Positions 1 through 10,632 are shown, counted from the first letter of the stretch. The stretch: DNA of 64,000 nucleotides from UBA710 sp051656785 (GCA_051656785.1 JBOFJK010000005.1:1-64000); one strand, 5' to 3'. The notes: generated from the letters alone by a model not told the origin. Made by a program: numbers and translations.

Positions 1-91
1 CATTATCAAAATTTAATAATTATTTAATTATAATAAGAAATTTTGTAATAGCTAAATAAATATTTTTTCCAATAAATTCCAATATTAGTTG

Positions 92-97
92 TATAAT
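92..97 (+). promoter_or_regulatory. Putative -10 box for the cellobiose-type PTS operon
   Basis: A consensus TATAAT directly preceded by TTG lies 71 nt upstream of the first PTS gene, giving a leader of roughly 65 nt. No good -35 hexamer is visible. The rest of bases 1-168 is AT-rich without a recognisable gene. Confidence 0.4.
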
Positions 98-168
98 TTA
101 TTAATATTTGAAAAGTTTAATCAAAATAAATTTTTAAAATATATATTAAGATATAAAAAAGGAATTCT

Positions 169-462
169 ATGAAGATATTATTAGCATGTTCAGCAGGGAT
201 GTCAACTTCTTTGCTAGAAGCCTCAATTAAGAAATATGCTGAATCAATTGGTCAGTCAATTGATGTTATTGCCTTACCTTCTAATGAAGCAAAATCAAGA
301 ATCAAAGATTATGATATTGTTTTACTAGGACCTCAAGTTAAATTTATGGAACAGGCATTTAAAGATGCTGCCGGAAATATTCCTGTAGTCGTTATTCCTC
401 CTACTATTTATGCAATGGCCAAGGGTGAGGAATGTTTTAATCTTGCAAAAGACAATTTATAA
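169..462 (+). CDS. celA: PTS lactose/cellobiose-type IIB component
   Basis: This 97-residue protein is a single IIB domain of the lactose/cellobiose PTS family. It accepts phosphate from IIA and passes it to the sugar during transport through IIC. The N-terminus reads MKILLACSAGMST, which is the P-loop of this family with phospho-acceptor Cys7. The length matches free-standing IIB proteins (about 100 residues). AAAAAAGGA lies 6 nt before the ATG. The IIC gene follows after 97 nt. The substrate is not fixed by sequence: cellobiose or another beta-glucoside is the default, but the MupG homologue downstream leaves amino-sugar disaccharides open. Confidence 0.9.
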   Translation: MKILLACSAGMSTSLLEASIKKYAESIGQSIDVIALPSNEAKSRIKDYDIVLLGPQVKFMEQAFKDAAGNIPVVVIPPTIYAMAKGEECFNLAKDNL

Positions 463-559
463 AATAGCACATATATACACTCAAAATTTCAAATATCACA
501 AAATTTTGCTTAAATTTTTATTAAGCATTTTAAAAAAACCAAATTAAAAGGAGGTCAAA

Positions 560-2062
560 ATGACAGATACTAAACAATATAATTCAAAAGAGAAAATCAA
601 GCATGCTTGAAATGTTGCCATTATGAGAATGGGTAAATTAGCTGAACAAAAACATATGTCTGCACTTCGTGATGGATTTGCATTAATAGTTCCACTGATT
701 ATTGCTGCATCAGTTGGTGTTATTAGTATGACATTTATTTTTGGATGATGAGATACAACATCAACATCTATTCTTGGGTGAATAACAATGGGTATCCCAG
801 GACAAACATATACAACAGATAGTGGTGCCATCACATTTGTTGATGGATCAGTAGCAAAACAAATAAGTACGGTAGGAACTTTCATTTTCTACACAATATG
901 AAAGGGTATATTCAATAATTTATCTATATTTGTAACATTGACAATTTCTTATTCTCTAGCAAGAATTAAAAATATTAAAGATCCATTTATAGCTTCATTA
1001 ATCGGTCTTGGTGGATTTATGATTTTTTCCTATGGTCAAACAGACTTATTTGGAACAACAGGAATGTTGGTAGCAATTATATCATCAATGCTTTCAATGG
1101 AATTATACTCAACTTTTGAAAACAATAAGAAACTAGAGTTACAGTTACCGGCAGGTGTACCGCCAGCTGTTGCAAGATCTTTCTCAAAACTATTCCCAAC
1201 AATACTTACATTATTAATATTTATAGCTATTCAAGCACCATTTATGATATTCCGTCAAGTATTTACTCAATTAGGAGTTGGAGACAACTTTGGTATTGGA
1301 CAAGCAATTTCAGTTGCTATTCAAGCACCTTTTATGTCATTGATTGAAGATTCTACAGGATCACTTTCATTAGGATTAATTTATGCAACATTTACTGCAA
1401 TACTATGATTTTTTGGAATCCATGGAACAAATGTTCTTACAGCTATTTTTTCACCAGTAGCTCTTATTGCTCTTGCTAACAACCAAGAGTATATAGCTTC
1501 AGGTGGAGTAGATGGTTCAATAAGTGCTTTTGCTGATGGGACAAATGATGCCTTTGTATTCTTTGGGGGAACAGGAACAACATTAGGATTGGTAATTGCA
1601 GGACTATTATTATCTAAAAAAGCAGAAACAAGAGAAATCATTAAATTTGGTGGAGCACCAGCTTTATTTAACATTAATGAACCATTAATTTTTGGAATAC
1701 CACTAATCTTAAACTTTAAATATGTTATTCCATTTGTAATTACTCAACCAGTACTATTTTTCATAACATGATTAGCAATTGAACAATTACAATGAGTACC
1801 TCCAGTTATTGTTAAAATTCCATGAACATCACCTATTGGTGTTGGTGGATTCTTGGCAACTTCAAGTTGACAAGGGATAATTCTCTCTCTACTTAACTTC
1901 GCTATTTCCATAGGTATTTATACACCATTCGTGTTAATGGCTAACAAATCAGCTAAGAAAAATGGTGAGCAATTAATTAAAATAGATTATAAGGGTGGAT
2001 GACAGAAATTCACAGCCAAAATCTCTAATAAAAAAGTTGTTAAAAAAGAGGGGTTGAACTAA
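560..2062 (+). CDS. celB: PTS lactose/cellobiose-type IIC permease
   Basis: This 500-residue membrane protein forms the sugar-translocating subunit. It reads through about ten in-frame TGA codons. Hydrophobic segments run through most of the sequence. The family hallmarks GIHGTN and NINEPLIFGIPL are both present, the latter carrying the conserved Asn-Glu that binds the sugar in EIIC structures. AGGAGGT lies 6 nt before the ATG, one of the strongest ribosome-binding sites in the window. The stop codon overlaps the next start by one base (TAATG), implying translational coupling. The extended cytoplasmic C-terminus is lysine-rich. Substrate class (beta-glucoside or N,N'-diacetylchitobiose-like) is inferred from family only. 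Confidence 0.9.
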
Positions 2063-2805
2063 TGGAGCAAGTTAATCAAAATGGGAACATTCAAGAACAA
2101 ACAATCATTTATTCAAAATGAAATAAATTAGTTATTCCTTCAGCAACAACTGGAAAGAAAAAACTTTTTAATGTTTTAAAATATGGAACTGCATTATTAT
2201 TGTTAGTTATAAGTTTAATAGCACTATGATTTGCAGCACAATGACAATCAGTTGATGTTTTATCAACATTAGGAATAGATGTTACTAAATGATCTAATTA
2301 TTTAACTGATAATCAAGCAGGTTTAGATAATGCAGCTTTAATTACTAAAATTTCAGGATATCAATTATGAGATTTAAAGGATTCTATTATATCTAAAGAG
2401 GCTATTGATATATTAGTAATACTAGGCATTCTACTATTATTTTCAGGGCTACCATTACTAGTATTTAAAAATGGGACACAATGGTCACTTGGCTCAATAG
2501 CCTTGTCATGAATATTACTTATAGCAGTTATAGTTCTATTTTCAATGGGACTAGCTTCTCAAGCAAATGCTTTAGAACTTAATACAATATCATTTGCTCA
2601 TGCTGGTGATATTGATATATTGAATGCAAACATTGAAACTGCTCAATCGTCACTTATTACACCAGGTGAAAGTGGCATTCTAACACCCGAACAACAACTT
2701 TCAAATAATGTGGCTAACAACTATATTAGTAAGATGATTCAACGAAAAAACAACCTTGCTCAAGGGTTTATGAAAACTTTAAATGATTACTTAAGTCAAT
2801 TTTAA
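2062..2805 (+). CDS. Unknown membrane protein inside the PTS operon
   Basis: A 247-residue protein that I do not recognise. It starts within the stop codon of the IIC gene (TAATG), so it is almost certainly co-translated with the permease. About three hydrophobic segments are visible: near residues 40-62 (GTALLLLVISLIALWFA), 116-134 (IDILVILGILLLFSG) and 142-162 (LGSIALSWILLIAVIVLFSMG). The last roughly 80 residues are polar and probably form a soluble tail. A PTS system normally needs no such subunit. It may be an accessory subunit or assembly factor of the permease, but this rests on position alone. A hairpin terminator follows. Confidence 0.8.
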
Positions 2806-2836
2806 ACTATGTATAACTTGTTTATAATTTCTAATA

Positions 2837-2875
2837 TAAAACATAACTTGCTTTTTTAGCAAATTATGTTTTTTT
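2837..2875 (+). terminator. Intrinsic terminator after the PTS IIB-IIC unit
   Basis: An inverted repeat pairs AAACATAA and the adjoining TTGCT with AGCAA and TTATGTTT across a T-rich loop, and is followed by a run of T residues. It separates the IIB-IIC-membrane protein unit from the IIA-mupG unit. Confidence 0.7.
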
Positions 2876-2897
2876 ATATTGTTGTTCTTTTCAATAT

Positions 2898-2930
2898 ATT
2901 ATTGTGATACTTATAGTGTATGACAATAAT
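2898..2930. promoter_or_regulatory. 33-bp near-perfect palindrome, candidate operator
   Basis: The left arm ATTATTGTGATAC (2898-2910) and right arm GTATGACAATAAT (2918-2930) are reverse complements except for one position, around a 7-nt centre. It sits 47-79 nt upstream of the IIA gene. It has no U-tract, so a protein-binding operator for a sugar-responsive repressor is more likely than a terminator. The regulator is unknown and no candidate gene lies nearby. Confidence 0.5.
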
Positions 2931-2976
2931 TATGATATTATTAATTTATAAAACTTAAAGGAAATATGGAGATAAA

Positions 2977-3318
2977 ATGTCAGAAAAAAAATATACTTAC
3001 GAAGAATTAGGTCAAATCAGTTTTATGATTATTACTTTTGCAGGTACTGCTAAATCAGATGCCATGTTAGCTATTTATAGTGCTAAAAAATATGATTTTG
3101 AAGATGCAAAGGCTAAATTAGAATCAGCAGAAAAAAATATGATTGAAGCTGAAAAACAACATGCAGATTTAGTTCAAAAAGAGGCGGCAGGTGTGGAAAT
3201 TAAAATTCCTTTACTATTAATGCATGCTGAAGACCAATTATTGTCAACTCAAACATTAATGTTGATGGCTGAAGAGTTTGTTAATTTATATAAAAAACTT
3301 TCAGAAATGGAGAAATAA
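2977..3318 (+). CDS. celC: PTS lactose/cellobiose-type IIA component
   Basis: This 113-residue all-helical protein carries phosphate from HPr to the IIB protein. The signature LLLMHAEDQLLS holds His83, equivalent to the phosphorylated histidine of EIIA-Lac, and Asp86, equivalent to its metal-coordinating aspartate three residues later. Length is typical for the family (about 105-115). It is set apart from the IIB/IIC genes by a terminator and a palindromic candidate operator, so it may be transcribed separately. The mupG-like gene begins 5 nt after its stop, so these two form one unit. Confidence 0.9.
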   Translation: MSEKKYTYEELGQISFMIITFAGTAKSDAMLAIYSAKKYDFEDAKAKLESAEKNMIEAEKQHADLVQKEAAGVEIKIPLLLMHAEDQLLSTQTLMLMAEEFVNLYKKLSEMEK

Positions 3319-3323
3319 ATATT

Positions 3324-4409
3324 ATGTTAGGTATTTCAGTTTATCCAGAAAAAGCAAACAAACAAGATATAATTAATTATATTAATTTAGCAGCTAAATA
3401 TGGATTTAAAAGGGTCTTCACATGTTTATTGTCAGCAGATGGAACCAAAGAAGAAATTAAAAAAGAATTCCATGAAATAATTACAACTGCCACAAAAAAA
3501 GGGATGGAAGTTGTTTTAGATATTGCTCCATCAGTTTTTACCAAATTAAATATTTCCTATGAGGATTTATCTTTCTTTAAAGAATTAGGAGCAACAGGTA
3601 TTAGGTTGGATGAAGGTTTTGATGGATTGAAGGAATCTGTTATGACTTACAATAAATATGATCTTGACATTGAAATAAACATGTCATCTGGAACAAAATA
3701 TGTTGATAATATAGTTTCATTTGCGCCAAACAAAAAGAAATTAATCGGTTGTCATAATTTTTATCCAATGGAATATTCTGCTCTTTCGTTAGAAACATTT
3801 ATTTCTACTTCTAAACAATATAAAGAACTTGGAATTAGGAGTGCAGCATTTGTTAATTCACAAATTGCTGATCATGGTCCTTGACCAGTTATGGATGGTT
3901 TGTGTACAATAGAAATGCATAGAACTATGCCAATAACATCACAAGTTAAACACTTCATGCTAATGGATTTAGTTGATGATATTATTATTGGAAATGCCTT
4001 TGCCAGTGAAGAAGAATTAAAAGCCATTTCAGAAATCTGCAATATAATTCCTTTAGATATTAAATTTGAAAAAACAGCAACAGCTATTGAGAGAAAAATT
4101 GTTTTAGAAGAACCCCACTTCAATAGAGGAGATAGATCTGATTATTTAATTAGATCTACTCAGTCTAGAACCAAGTATAAAGATGAGAACTTTATACCTT
4201 TAAACACTAAAAAACAAATTCCTAGAGGGGCTATTGTTATAGGAAATAATAATTTTGGTCAATATAAAGGTGAACTGCATCTAGTCAAGATGGACCACTT
4301 AGATAATCTAAGTAGAAAAAATAATGTAGCAAGTGTGGTTGATCATGACTTATTTTTATTAGACTATATTAAACCCTGATCAAAATTTGCATTTAAAGAA
4401 GTAAAATAA
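3324..4409 (+). CDS. MupG/DUF871 family putative 6-phosphoglycosidase
   Basis: A 361-residue protein of the DUF871 family: an N-terminal TIM-barrel (MLGISVYPEKANKQDI onward) and a smaller C-terminal domain (GAIVIGNNNFGQYKGELHLV). The characterised member, Staphylococcus aureus MupG, cleaves 6-phospho-N-acetylmuramic acid from GlcNAc after PTS import. Here it directly follows the IIA gene, so it probably hydrolyses the phosphorylated sugar made by this PTS. No MurQ etherase is in the window, so use on peptidoglycan fragments cannot be assumed; a phospho-beta-glucoside is equally possible. Two in-frame TGA codons (in DHGPWPVMDG and IKPWSKFA) read as Trp. Confidence 0.8.
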
Positions 4410-4426
4410 ATTCATTTGAATTTGAA

Positions 4427-4457
4427 GAAAAAAATAACTCATAATGAGTTATTTTTT
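4427..4457. terminator. Bidirectional terminator between mupG-like gene and rpsD
   Basis: The dyad ATAACTCA-TAA-TGAGTTAT is flanked by an A-run on the left and a T-run on the right, so it can act on both strands between the two convergent genes. Confidence 0.75.
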
Positions 4458-4475
4458 ATATTTATATTTATAATA

Positions 4476-5078
4476 CTATTTGTTGTAGTGCTCAACAATT
4501 AATGATTCATTAATATCAGCATTTAATTCTTTTCTTTCTGGAAGTCTATCCAATTTGAAAACAAAATCTTTTTCCACCTTAACTCAAGCAGCAACTTCTT
4601 TTCTAGTTTTAGCATCTAAAACTTGAATGTTCTTTCTACTTTTTTCCTTTAAAGTAACAACATCACCAACTTTGATTTGCATTGAAGGAATGTCTGCTTT
4701 TTTATTATTGAGTGTAAAGTGACCATGATTTACAAGTTGTCTAGCTTGTTTTCTAGTTTCAGCTATTCCTGTTCTATAAACAAAACTATCTAATCTTGTT
4801 TCCAACATTTGCATAAAATTAACACCAGCTTGACCCTGTCTTTTTGATGCTTTCTCAAATGTGTTTTTAAATTGTTTTTCACTTATTCCATACATATATC
4901 TTAGTTTTTGTTTTTCATATAGGTGTAATCCATATTCAGAAACTTTTACCCTTTTTTGACCATGTTGACCAGGAGCATATTGACGACCCTTGCCTTTTGC
5001 AAATTCTTTACCATTTTCTAAAATTGAAAATCCATAACGACGTGATTTTTTAAATGACGATTTAGTATATCTTGACAT
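4476..5078 (-). CDS. rpsD: 30S ribosomal protein S4
   Basis: A 200-residue primary 16S rRNA-binding protein of the small subunit. The N-terminal region (RYTKSSFKKSRRYGFS), the GQHGQKRVKVSEYGLHLYEKQKLR segment and the S4 RNA-binding domain (ETRLDSFVYRTGIAETRKQARQLVNHGH) are all canonical. One in-frame TGA (AAWVKVE) must be read as Trp to reach the normal C-terminus HYNK. Without it the protein would lack about 35 residues, which is direct evidence for the UGA-Trp code. AAAGAGG precedes the ATG. It stands alone, divergent from fruA, and shares a terminator with the convergent PTS unit. Confidence 0.97.
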
Positions 5079-5313
5079 GTTTATTTTACCTCTTTCTTTG
5101 CATAACGAGGGATATATCCTTACTTTGACTATTTAAATATAATGTTTTCATTTTACAGCTAAAAACTACTCTCAAATCTTTTTTGAACTTAAATAACAAC
5201 AAAATAATATATATCTGCTGTGTTGTGCTTTTTAATTCTATCATAATTATTATTTTGAGAAGATAATAATCTTAAATAAAAACTAACATTATGTAAACAC
5301 TTCTTTTCAATGT

Positions 5314-5319
5314 TATAAT
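5314..5319 (+). promoter_or_regulatory. Extended -10 promoter for fruA
   Basis: TGTTATAAT is a full extended -10 element (TGn plus TATAAT), 35 nt before the fruA start. No clear -35 is present, which is usual for mollicute promoters. The 276-nt rpsD/fruA spacer (5079-5354) otherwise holds only a 10-bp palindrome at 5110-5119. Confidence 0.6.
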
Positions 5320-5354
5320 TAAAATAAAACAAAAAAGGGATATTCAAATTAATT

Positions 5355-7487
5355 ATGTTAGATGTAAAAAATATTTTTATTAATGTTGATTTAAAAACAA
5401 GAGATGATACTTTTGATTTTATTTCAAGCAAAGCAGTATCACTAGGCATAATTACAAAGAATAATAAGCAAAAATTAATTAATGCTTTTATTAAAAGGGA
5501 AGAAGAATCGACCACTGGTTTCCAAGATGGTTTTGCTATCCCTCATGCAAGAATAAAAGAAATTAAAGAACCTGCAATAATTGTTGTTAGGTCAAGTTAT
5601 TATATTGATTGAAAATCAATGGATGGGCAACCTACAGCAATGGCTTTTGCATTATTAATACCTTGAGATCAATCATCAAAATTACATATTGATACTTTAT
5701 CAAAAATGGCAACATTATTATTGGATTCTGAATTTAGAAGCAATATGTTAAGTTTAGAATCAAAAGAACAAATTTTTAATTACCTAAATGACAAAATTAA
5801 TGAACAAAAAGAAATGGTTAAACAAACTGGAACATTAGGAAGTATTGTTGGTGTTTCCGCATGTGCTACCGGTGTTGCTCATACATATATGGCCAAACAA
5901 GCACTTGAAAATTCTGGTGTAAAAATGGGTTACAAAATTAAAGTTGAAACTCAAGGACAAAAAGGTGTTGAATCTAAATTGTCTGATGATGAAATTGCTA
6001 ATGCTGATTCAGTAATTATTGCTGCTGATGTTTATATTGACCTTGATAGATTTCAAGGTAAAAAACTTTTAAAGGTAAAAACTAATGATGCTATAAATAC
6101 TCCAAATAAATGTATTGAAGAATCTTTTAAGTCACCAATCTATACTAATTCATCACAAATAATAAAATCTTCAAAGACTAATAATGCTTTTACACAATCA
6201 AAATCAAAAGTATTTATGGGACACTTATTGTCAGGTGTTTCCAGAATGATCCCATTCATTGTTTTCTCAGGTATTGTTTGAGCCATAATGAATTCATTAG
6301 GTGCAATAAAATCAGTAAAGAATGATCAAATTTATTTAATATTACTTGATATTTCTAAAATAGGATTTACTGTTTTTATTGCTATGATGGGAGCCTTTAT
6401 TGCTGAATCAATCACTGGTAGAGCAGGATTTGCACCAGGTTTTATTGCAACTTTTGCTGCTGCAAATTCTAGTTTCACTTTTTGGTGAAATATTCCTGGA
6501 GTTAAACATCCAATCCCCCAAATAGATTTCTTTTTTCCTAATGCTCAGACATCAGGTATTAGTAATGTAGGTTTATCTTTATTTGCAGCAATAATTATGG
6601 GATTTGCAGCAGGTTATTTAGTAAAATGAATTCTTTCATGAAAAACTCATAAATTAATTACTCCTATTATATCTATTATTTTTATACCAGTTGTAGCAAG
6701 CGTTACATTGACATTTCCTTTTATATTATTATTATCTGGACCATTAGGATTCATTATGAATGCTATAGTATTTGGTTTATCTGAAGCTGCAAAGATAAAT
6801 GGAGTAAATTTCTTAATAGGGTTCTTGTTAGGATGTATGATTGGATTTGATATGGGTGGACCAATCAACAAAATAGCTGGCACATGTGCCACTGCTTTAA
6901 TTGTTGTTGATCCAAGATTAATGGGGGCAGTTGCAGCGGCCATACCTATTGCTCCACTTGGTTGTGGTCTTGCGACATTATTGGCTAGAAAAAAATTTGA
7001 TGAAAAAGAAAGAGCTGAAGGAATCTCGGCACTAGGGTTGGGGTTCTTTGGTATTTCAGAAGGAGCAATACCATTTGCAGTTAATCGTCCTAAACAAGTT
7101 TTAATTGCTAATGTAATTGCTTCAGGAATTGCTGGCGGATTAGCTTTCTTATTTTTTGTTGGTGGTTATGTTGGAATGTGAGGGGGTCCAATTATAGCAA
7201 TCATCGGTGGAGTTAGTGCTCCAATTGATGAATTGAAAGTGCTTGGTGAAACAATTCCTAGTATTTTTGGTGGATCAGGAGGAGGAATGCAATTCATTGC
7301 CATTTTTTGATTCTTTTCAGCAATTATTGGGGGAGCAATAATCCATTCAATGATTTATGTTTTAGGAATAAATTTATCAACAAAAGAAGGTAAAGAGAAT
7401 GTTGATGCAAAATGAGTAAACTTTAGAAAAAAAATTACCTCAATATTTCATAAACAAAAAAACAATATTTCCTTTATTGAGCACTAA
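5355..7487 (+). CDS. fruA: PTS fructose-family permease, fused IIA-IIB-IIC
   Basis: A 710-residue three-domain permease. IIA (about 1-150) has His64 in GFAIPHARI, the phospho-acceptor. IIB (about 160-265) has Cys170 in GVSACATGVAHTYMA, the second phospho-site and the hallmark of the fructose family. IIC (about 290-690) has multiple membrane segments with FDMGGPINKIA and GISEGAIPFA typical of the family. No fruK or regulator lies next to it. The next gene is manA, so the product could be mannose-6-phosphate from mannose or a mannosyl compound rather than fructose-1-phosphate. The start has only a distant AAAAAAGGGA. Confidence 0.92.
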
Positions 7488-7923
7488 TATCATCCTCTCA
7501 TATATATGTTATATATTTACAAATAAAGAAAGAACTTAAAAAATATTGGTAAGATTCTTTCTTTTGCTATAAAAAAATTTTAAAAAAAGTTTTCCTTTCT
7601 AATAATATTGATGATAATGATGTTAATTCTCTTTGTTCAAAAATGTTATCAATTAGTATTGTGAATAGTTGAATTATTAAATTTTATAAATACAATGAAA
7701 TTTAAACCCTTATCAATCTACTCACTAAATTCTTTATATTATCAATATATTGATTATTCTGCTTTGTATCTATCTATTTATAGTGATATAGTGTTTTCAA
7801 AAATAAAAAAACTATTAAATTAATATTTCTAGTTATTGAATTTTATTATTTTAATAAAAATTCATAAAATAATATTACTTGTATCATAATTTACATATAA
7901 TACTTATTTTGAAATGAGGAAAG
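7488..7923. other. 436-nt intergenic region between fruA and manA
   Basis: Very AT-rich with no coding potential on either strand. It holds one inverted repeat (AAAGAAAGAA at about 7525-7534 against TTCTTTCTTT at about 7555-7564), possibly the fruA terminator with a poor T-run, and the manA -10 box at its right end. Nothing else is recognised. Confidence 0.5.
7896..7901 (+). promoter_or_regulatory. -10 box for manA
   Basis: TATAAT lies 22 nt before the manA ATG. The short leader just leaves room for the ribosome-binding site GAGGAA. Confidence 0.5.
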
Positions 7924-8832
7924 ATGAAAGAAAAAATAATATTCTTAACTCCATATTTTGATTACAAACTATGAGGTGGAAATAAACTTAGAGACTTTGG
8001 TTATAAAGGGAATGAAAAAATTGGTGAAGGACTAATGATTAGTGCCTTAGAAGGAAAAGAATCAATAGTTTCTTTTGGATTATTTAAAAATCAAAAATTG
8101 AGTGATGTCTTTGAAAACAACCGAAATCTTTTTGGTAATTTTCAAGGTAAGTATCCATTACTGACAAAAATTATTGATGCTAATGATAATTTAAGTGTTC
8201 AAGTTCATCCTGATAATGATTATGCTAATAAAAAATTTAATAAATTAGGCAAGACAGAATGTTGATATATTTTAGATTGCCTTCCAAATACAAAACTTAT
8301 CTATGGCTCTATTGAGAAAGATATTAAAAAAATAGCTGAATATATTAAAACTAATTCATGAGATAAATTTTTAAAATATGAAGAGGTCAATAAAGGTGAT
8401 GTCGTCTTTGTTCCTGCAGGGACTATTCATGCAATAACGAAAGGAATACTAACCTATGAAATTCAGCAATCATCTGATTTAACATTTAGATTATATGACT
8501 ACAATAGATTAGAATCGGATGGTAGACCAAGAGAGCTTCATATTAAAGACTCATTAAATACTATTAAAGTTAATGATAATCTAAAAATAGAACAATCCAA
8601 GGATGGTGTTATCATTGATTCTGATGTTTTTAAATTAAAAAGAGAAACAATAAAAGGTATCAAGTCAATTTCTAATACAAATGCTTTTTGATTAGAATGT
8701 GTTGTTATAGATGGTCATGGCATTGTTGAAGGTAAAAATGTTAAAAAAGGTGATGCTTTTATTATAACTAATAATAGCGAAATAAAAGTTGATGGCGATA
8801 TACAAATACTTATAGGTTACATTGAAAAATAA
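7924..8832 (+). CDS. manA: Mannose-6-phosphate isomerase, class I
   Basis: A 302-residue cupin enzyme that interconverts mannose-6-phosphate and fructose-6-phosphate, bringing mannose into glycolysis. All four zinc ligands of type I enzymes are visible: Gln93 and His95 in SVQVHPDN, Glu112 in GKTEC, and His169 in PAGTIHAI. The catalytic-site context RLYDYNR is also present. Length matches the compact Bacillus ManA type (about 315). GAGGAA stands 5 nt before the ATG. The position right behind the PTS permease supports the idea that the permease delivers mannose-6-phosphate or a related sugar. Confidence 0.93.
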
Positions 8833-8898
8833 TATTACTTAATTTAATATAGTGATATTATTATATAAATTGTTAAATTGAATATTGGGGTTAATATT

Positions 8899-10491
8899 AT
8901 GAAGAAAGTTCTAGGAAATACTAAATTTATTTTTGTAACAGGTGGTGTTGTCTCTGGAATTGGAAAAGGAATAGTTGCTGCATCTATTGGTAATATTTTG
9001 AAAGCTAGAGGATTAAAAGTATTCATCCAAAAGCTAGATCCTTATTTAAATATTGATCCAGGAGTTTTGTCTCCATATGAGCATGGAGAAGTTTATGTAA
9101 CCAATGATGGTGGTGAAACTGATTTAGACTTAGGTCATTATGAAAGATTCACTGATGAAAAATTGACAAGAGATTCAAATTATACTTCTGGTAAAATTTT
9201 CCAAAACTTAATAGATAAGGAAAGGAGAGGATACTATAAAGGTAAAACTGTTCAAATAGTTCCTCACTTTACTAATGAGATTCTTGAAATAATCACTAAG
9301 ACAGCAAAAAAACATAATCCTGATTTTTTAATTATTGAAATTGGTGGTACTGTTGGTGATATGGAATCAACAGCATTTATTAGGGCTATTTCTGAATTTG
9401 GCTCATTCAATCCTAAAATCACATATTTTGTTCATACAACTTATATTCCATTTTTAGAAACTTCTAAAGATTTTAAAACTAAACCTACTCAAATTTCAAT
9501 ATCATCCTTATTAGAGTTGGGGATTAAACCAAACATGATTGTTCTTAGGTCACATAATAAAATTCCACAAGATATATGCTCAAAAATTTCAAAATCTATT
9601 TTCCTAAAAAAAGAAAATATTATTCCTCTTCATGATGTTGATTCAGTTTATGACATTCCTCTATATCTTGAAGAATTAAAAGTTGCTAAAAATATTTTAA
9701 AACATTTTCACATGAAAAATGAAACACCTAATCATAAAAAATGAGAAAAATTCACTGAAATGATTAAAGCGGATAAATCTGAGAAAATAGTGGTTGGAAT
9801 GGTTGGAAAATATACTGAGTTTGAAGATGCATATAAATCTGTGAAAGAGGCATTATTCATTTCCTCAATTTATGAAGGACTATCCTTAGAATTAAAATGA
9901 ATTGCTTCTGATGGTATTGATAAAAATAATGTTAAATCGAAATTAAAAAATCTTGATAGAATTGTTATTTTACCTGGTTTTGGTTCTAGAGGATGAGAGG
10001 GAATAATAACAGCTGCCATCTTTTCAAGAGAAAAAGACATCCCAACATTAGGTATCTGTCTTGGTATGCAAGCAATGACAGTGGCTCATGCAAGATTAAT
10101 GGGTTATAAGGATGCTAATTCTTCTGAAATATGTAAAAAAGGTACTATGATTTTTGATTTGATAAATAAAAATAATAATTCCTTAGGAGGGACATTAAGG
10201 CTTGGTGAATCTGAAATCATATTCAAAGACAAATCATTATTTAAAGAAATTTATGGAGTTAAATCAATTAAGGAAAGACACAGACATAGGTATGAAGTCA
10301 ACAAAAAATATATAGATTCATTAGAAACAGAAGATTTTTCATTTTCAGGAATAGATAAGAATACAGGTTTAGTTGAAACGTGTGAGGTTAAAAATAAGAG
10401 GTTTTATTTAGGGACACAATATCATCCTGAATTTAATTCCACACCATTAAGACCCCATCCACTTTGAACTGCATTTTTAAAATCATGTTAA
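8899..10491 (+). CDS. pyrG: CTP synthase
   Basis: A 530-residue enzyme making CTP from UTP, ATP and glutamine. The N-terminal synthetase domain begins KFIFVTGGVVSGIGKG with its P-loop, followed by QKLDPYLNIDPG and the HGEVYVTNDGGETDLDLGHYERF segment. The C-terminal class I glutamine amidotransferase domain has Cys387 in LGICLGMQ and the terminal His-Glu pair in QYHPEFNS. A TTG 21 nt upstream is in frame, but the ATG at 8899 is preferred because GGGG lies 8 nt before it and the protein then starts at the usual place. Several TGA codons read as Trp. Confidence 0.96.
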
Positions 10492-10528
10492 TATATTATT
10501 TTTTATATTAATAAAATGATTTATAAGT

Positions 10529-10534
10529 TATAAT
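10529..10534 (+). promoter_or_regulatory. -10 box for the rimP-nusA operon
   Basis: TATAAT about 100 nt before rimP. Transcription from it would include the hairpin at 10572-10593 within the 5' leader. Confidence 0.45.
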
Positions 10535-10571
10535 AAACATGCTAATTAATTATTTAAAATAAATATTATGG

Positions 10572-10593
10572 AAATTGCTAAAGCGATTTTTTT
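10572..10593 (+). terminator. Weak hairpin plus U-tract in the rimP-nusA leader (attenuator-like)
   Basis: AAATTGC pairs with GCGATTT (7 bp with one G-U, loop TAAA), followed by a T-run. It lies 80 nt past pyrG and 40 nt before rimP, downstream of a -10 box, so it could act either as the pyrG terminator or as a leader attenuator. The weak, AT-rich stem resembles NusA-stimulated terminators. Confidence 0.5.
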
Positions 10594-10632
10594 ATTAAAA
10601 ATAGCAAGAATAAAATAAAATGTGAGGTAATT

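Noticed and set aside
544..885. Minus-strand open frame of 113 codons opposite the PTS IIC gene
   Set aside because: It lies wholly within the IIC coding region, has no ribosome-binding site and arises because the real gene uses TGA as Trp.
5110..5119. GGATATATCC palindrome in the rpsD leader as an S4 autoregulatory site
   Set aside because: Ten bases only and no structure resembling known S4-binding leaders could be drawn by eye.
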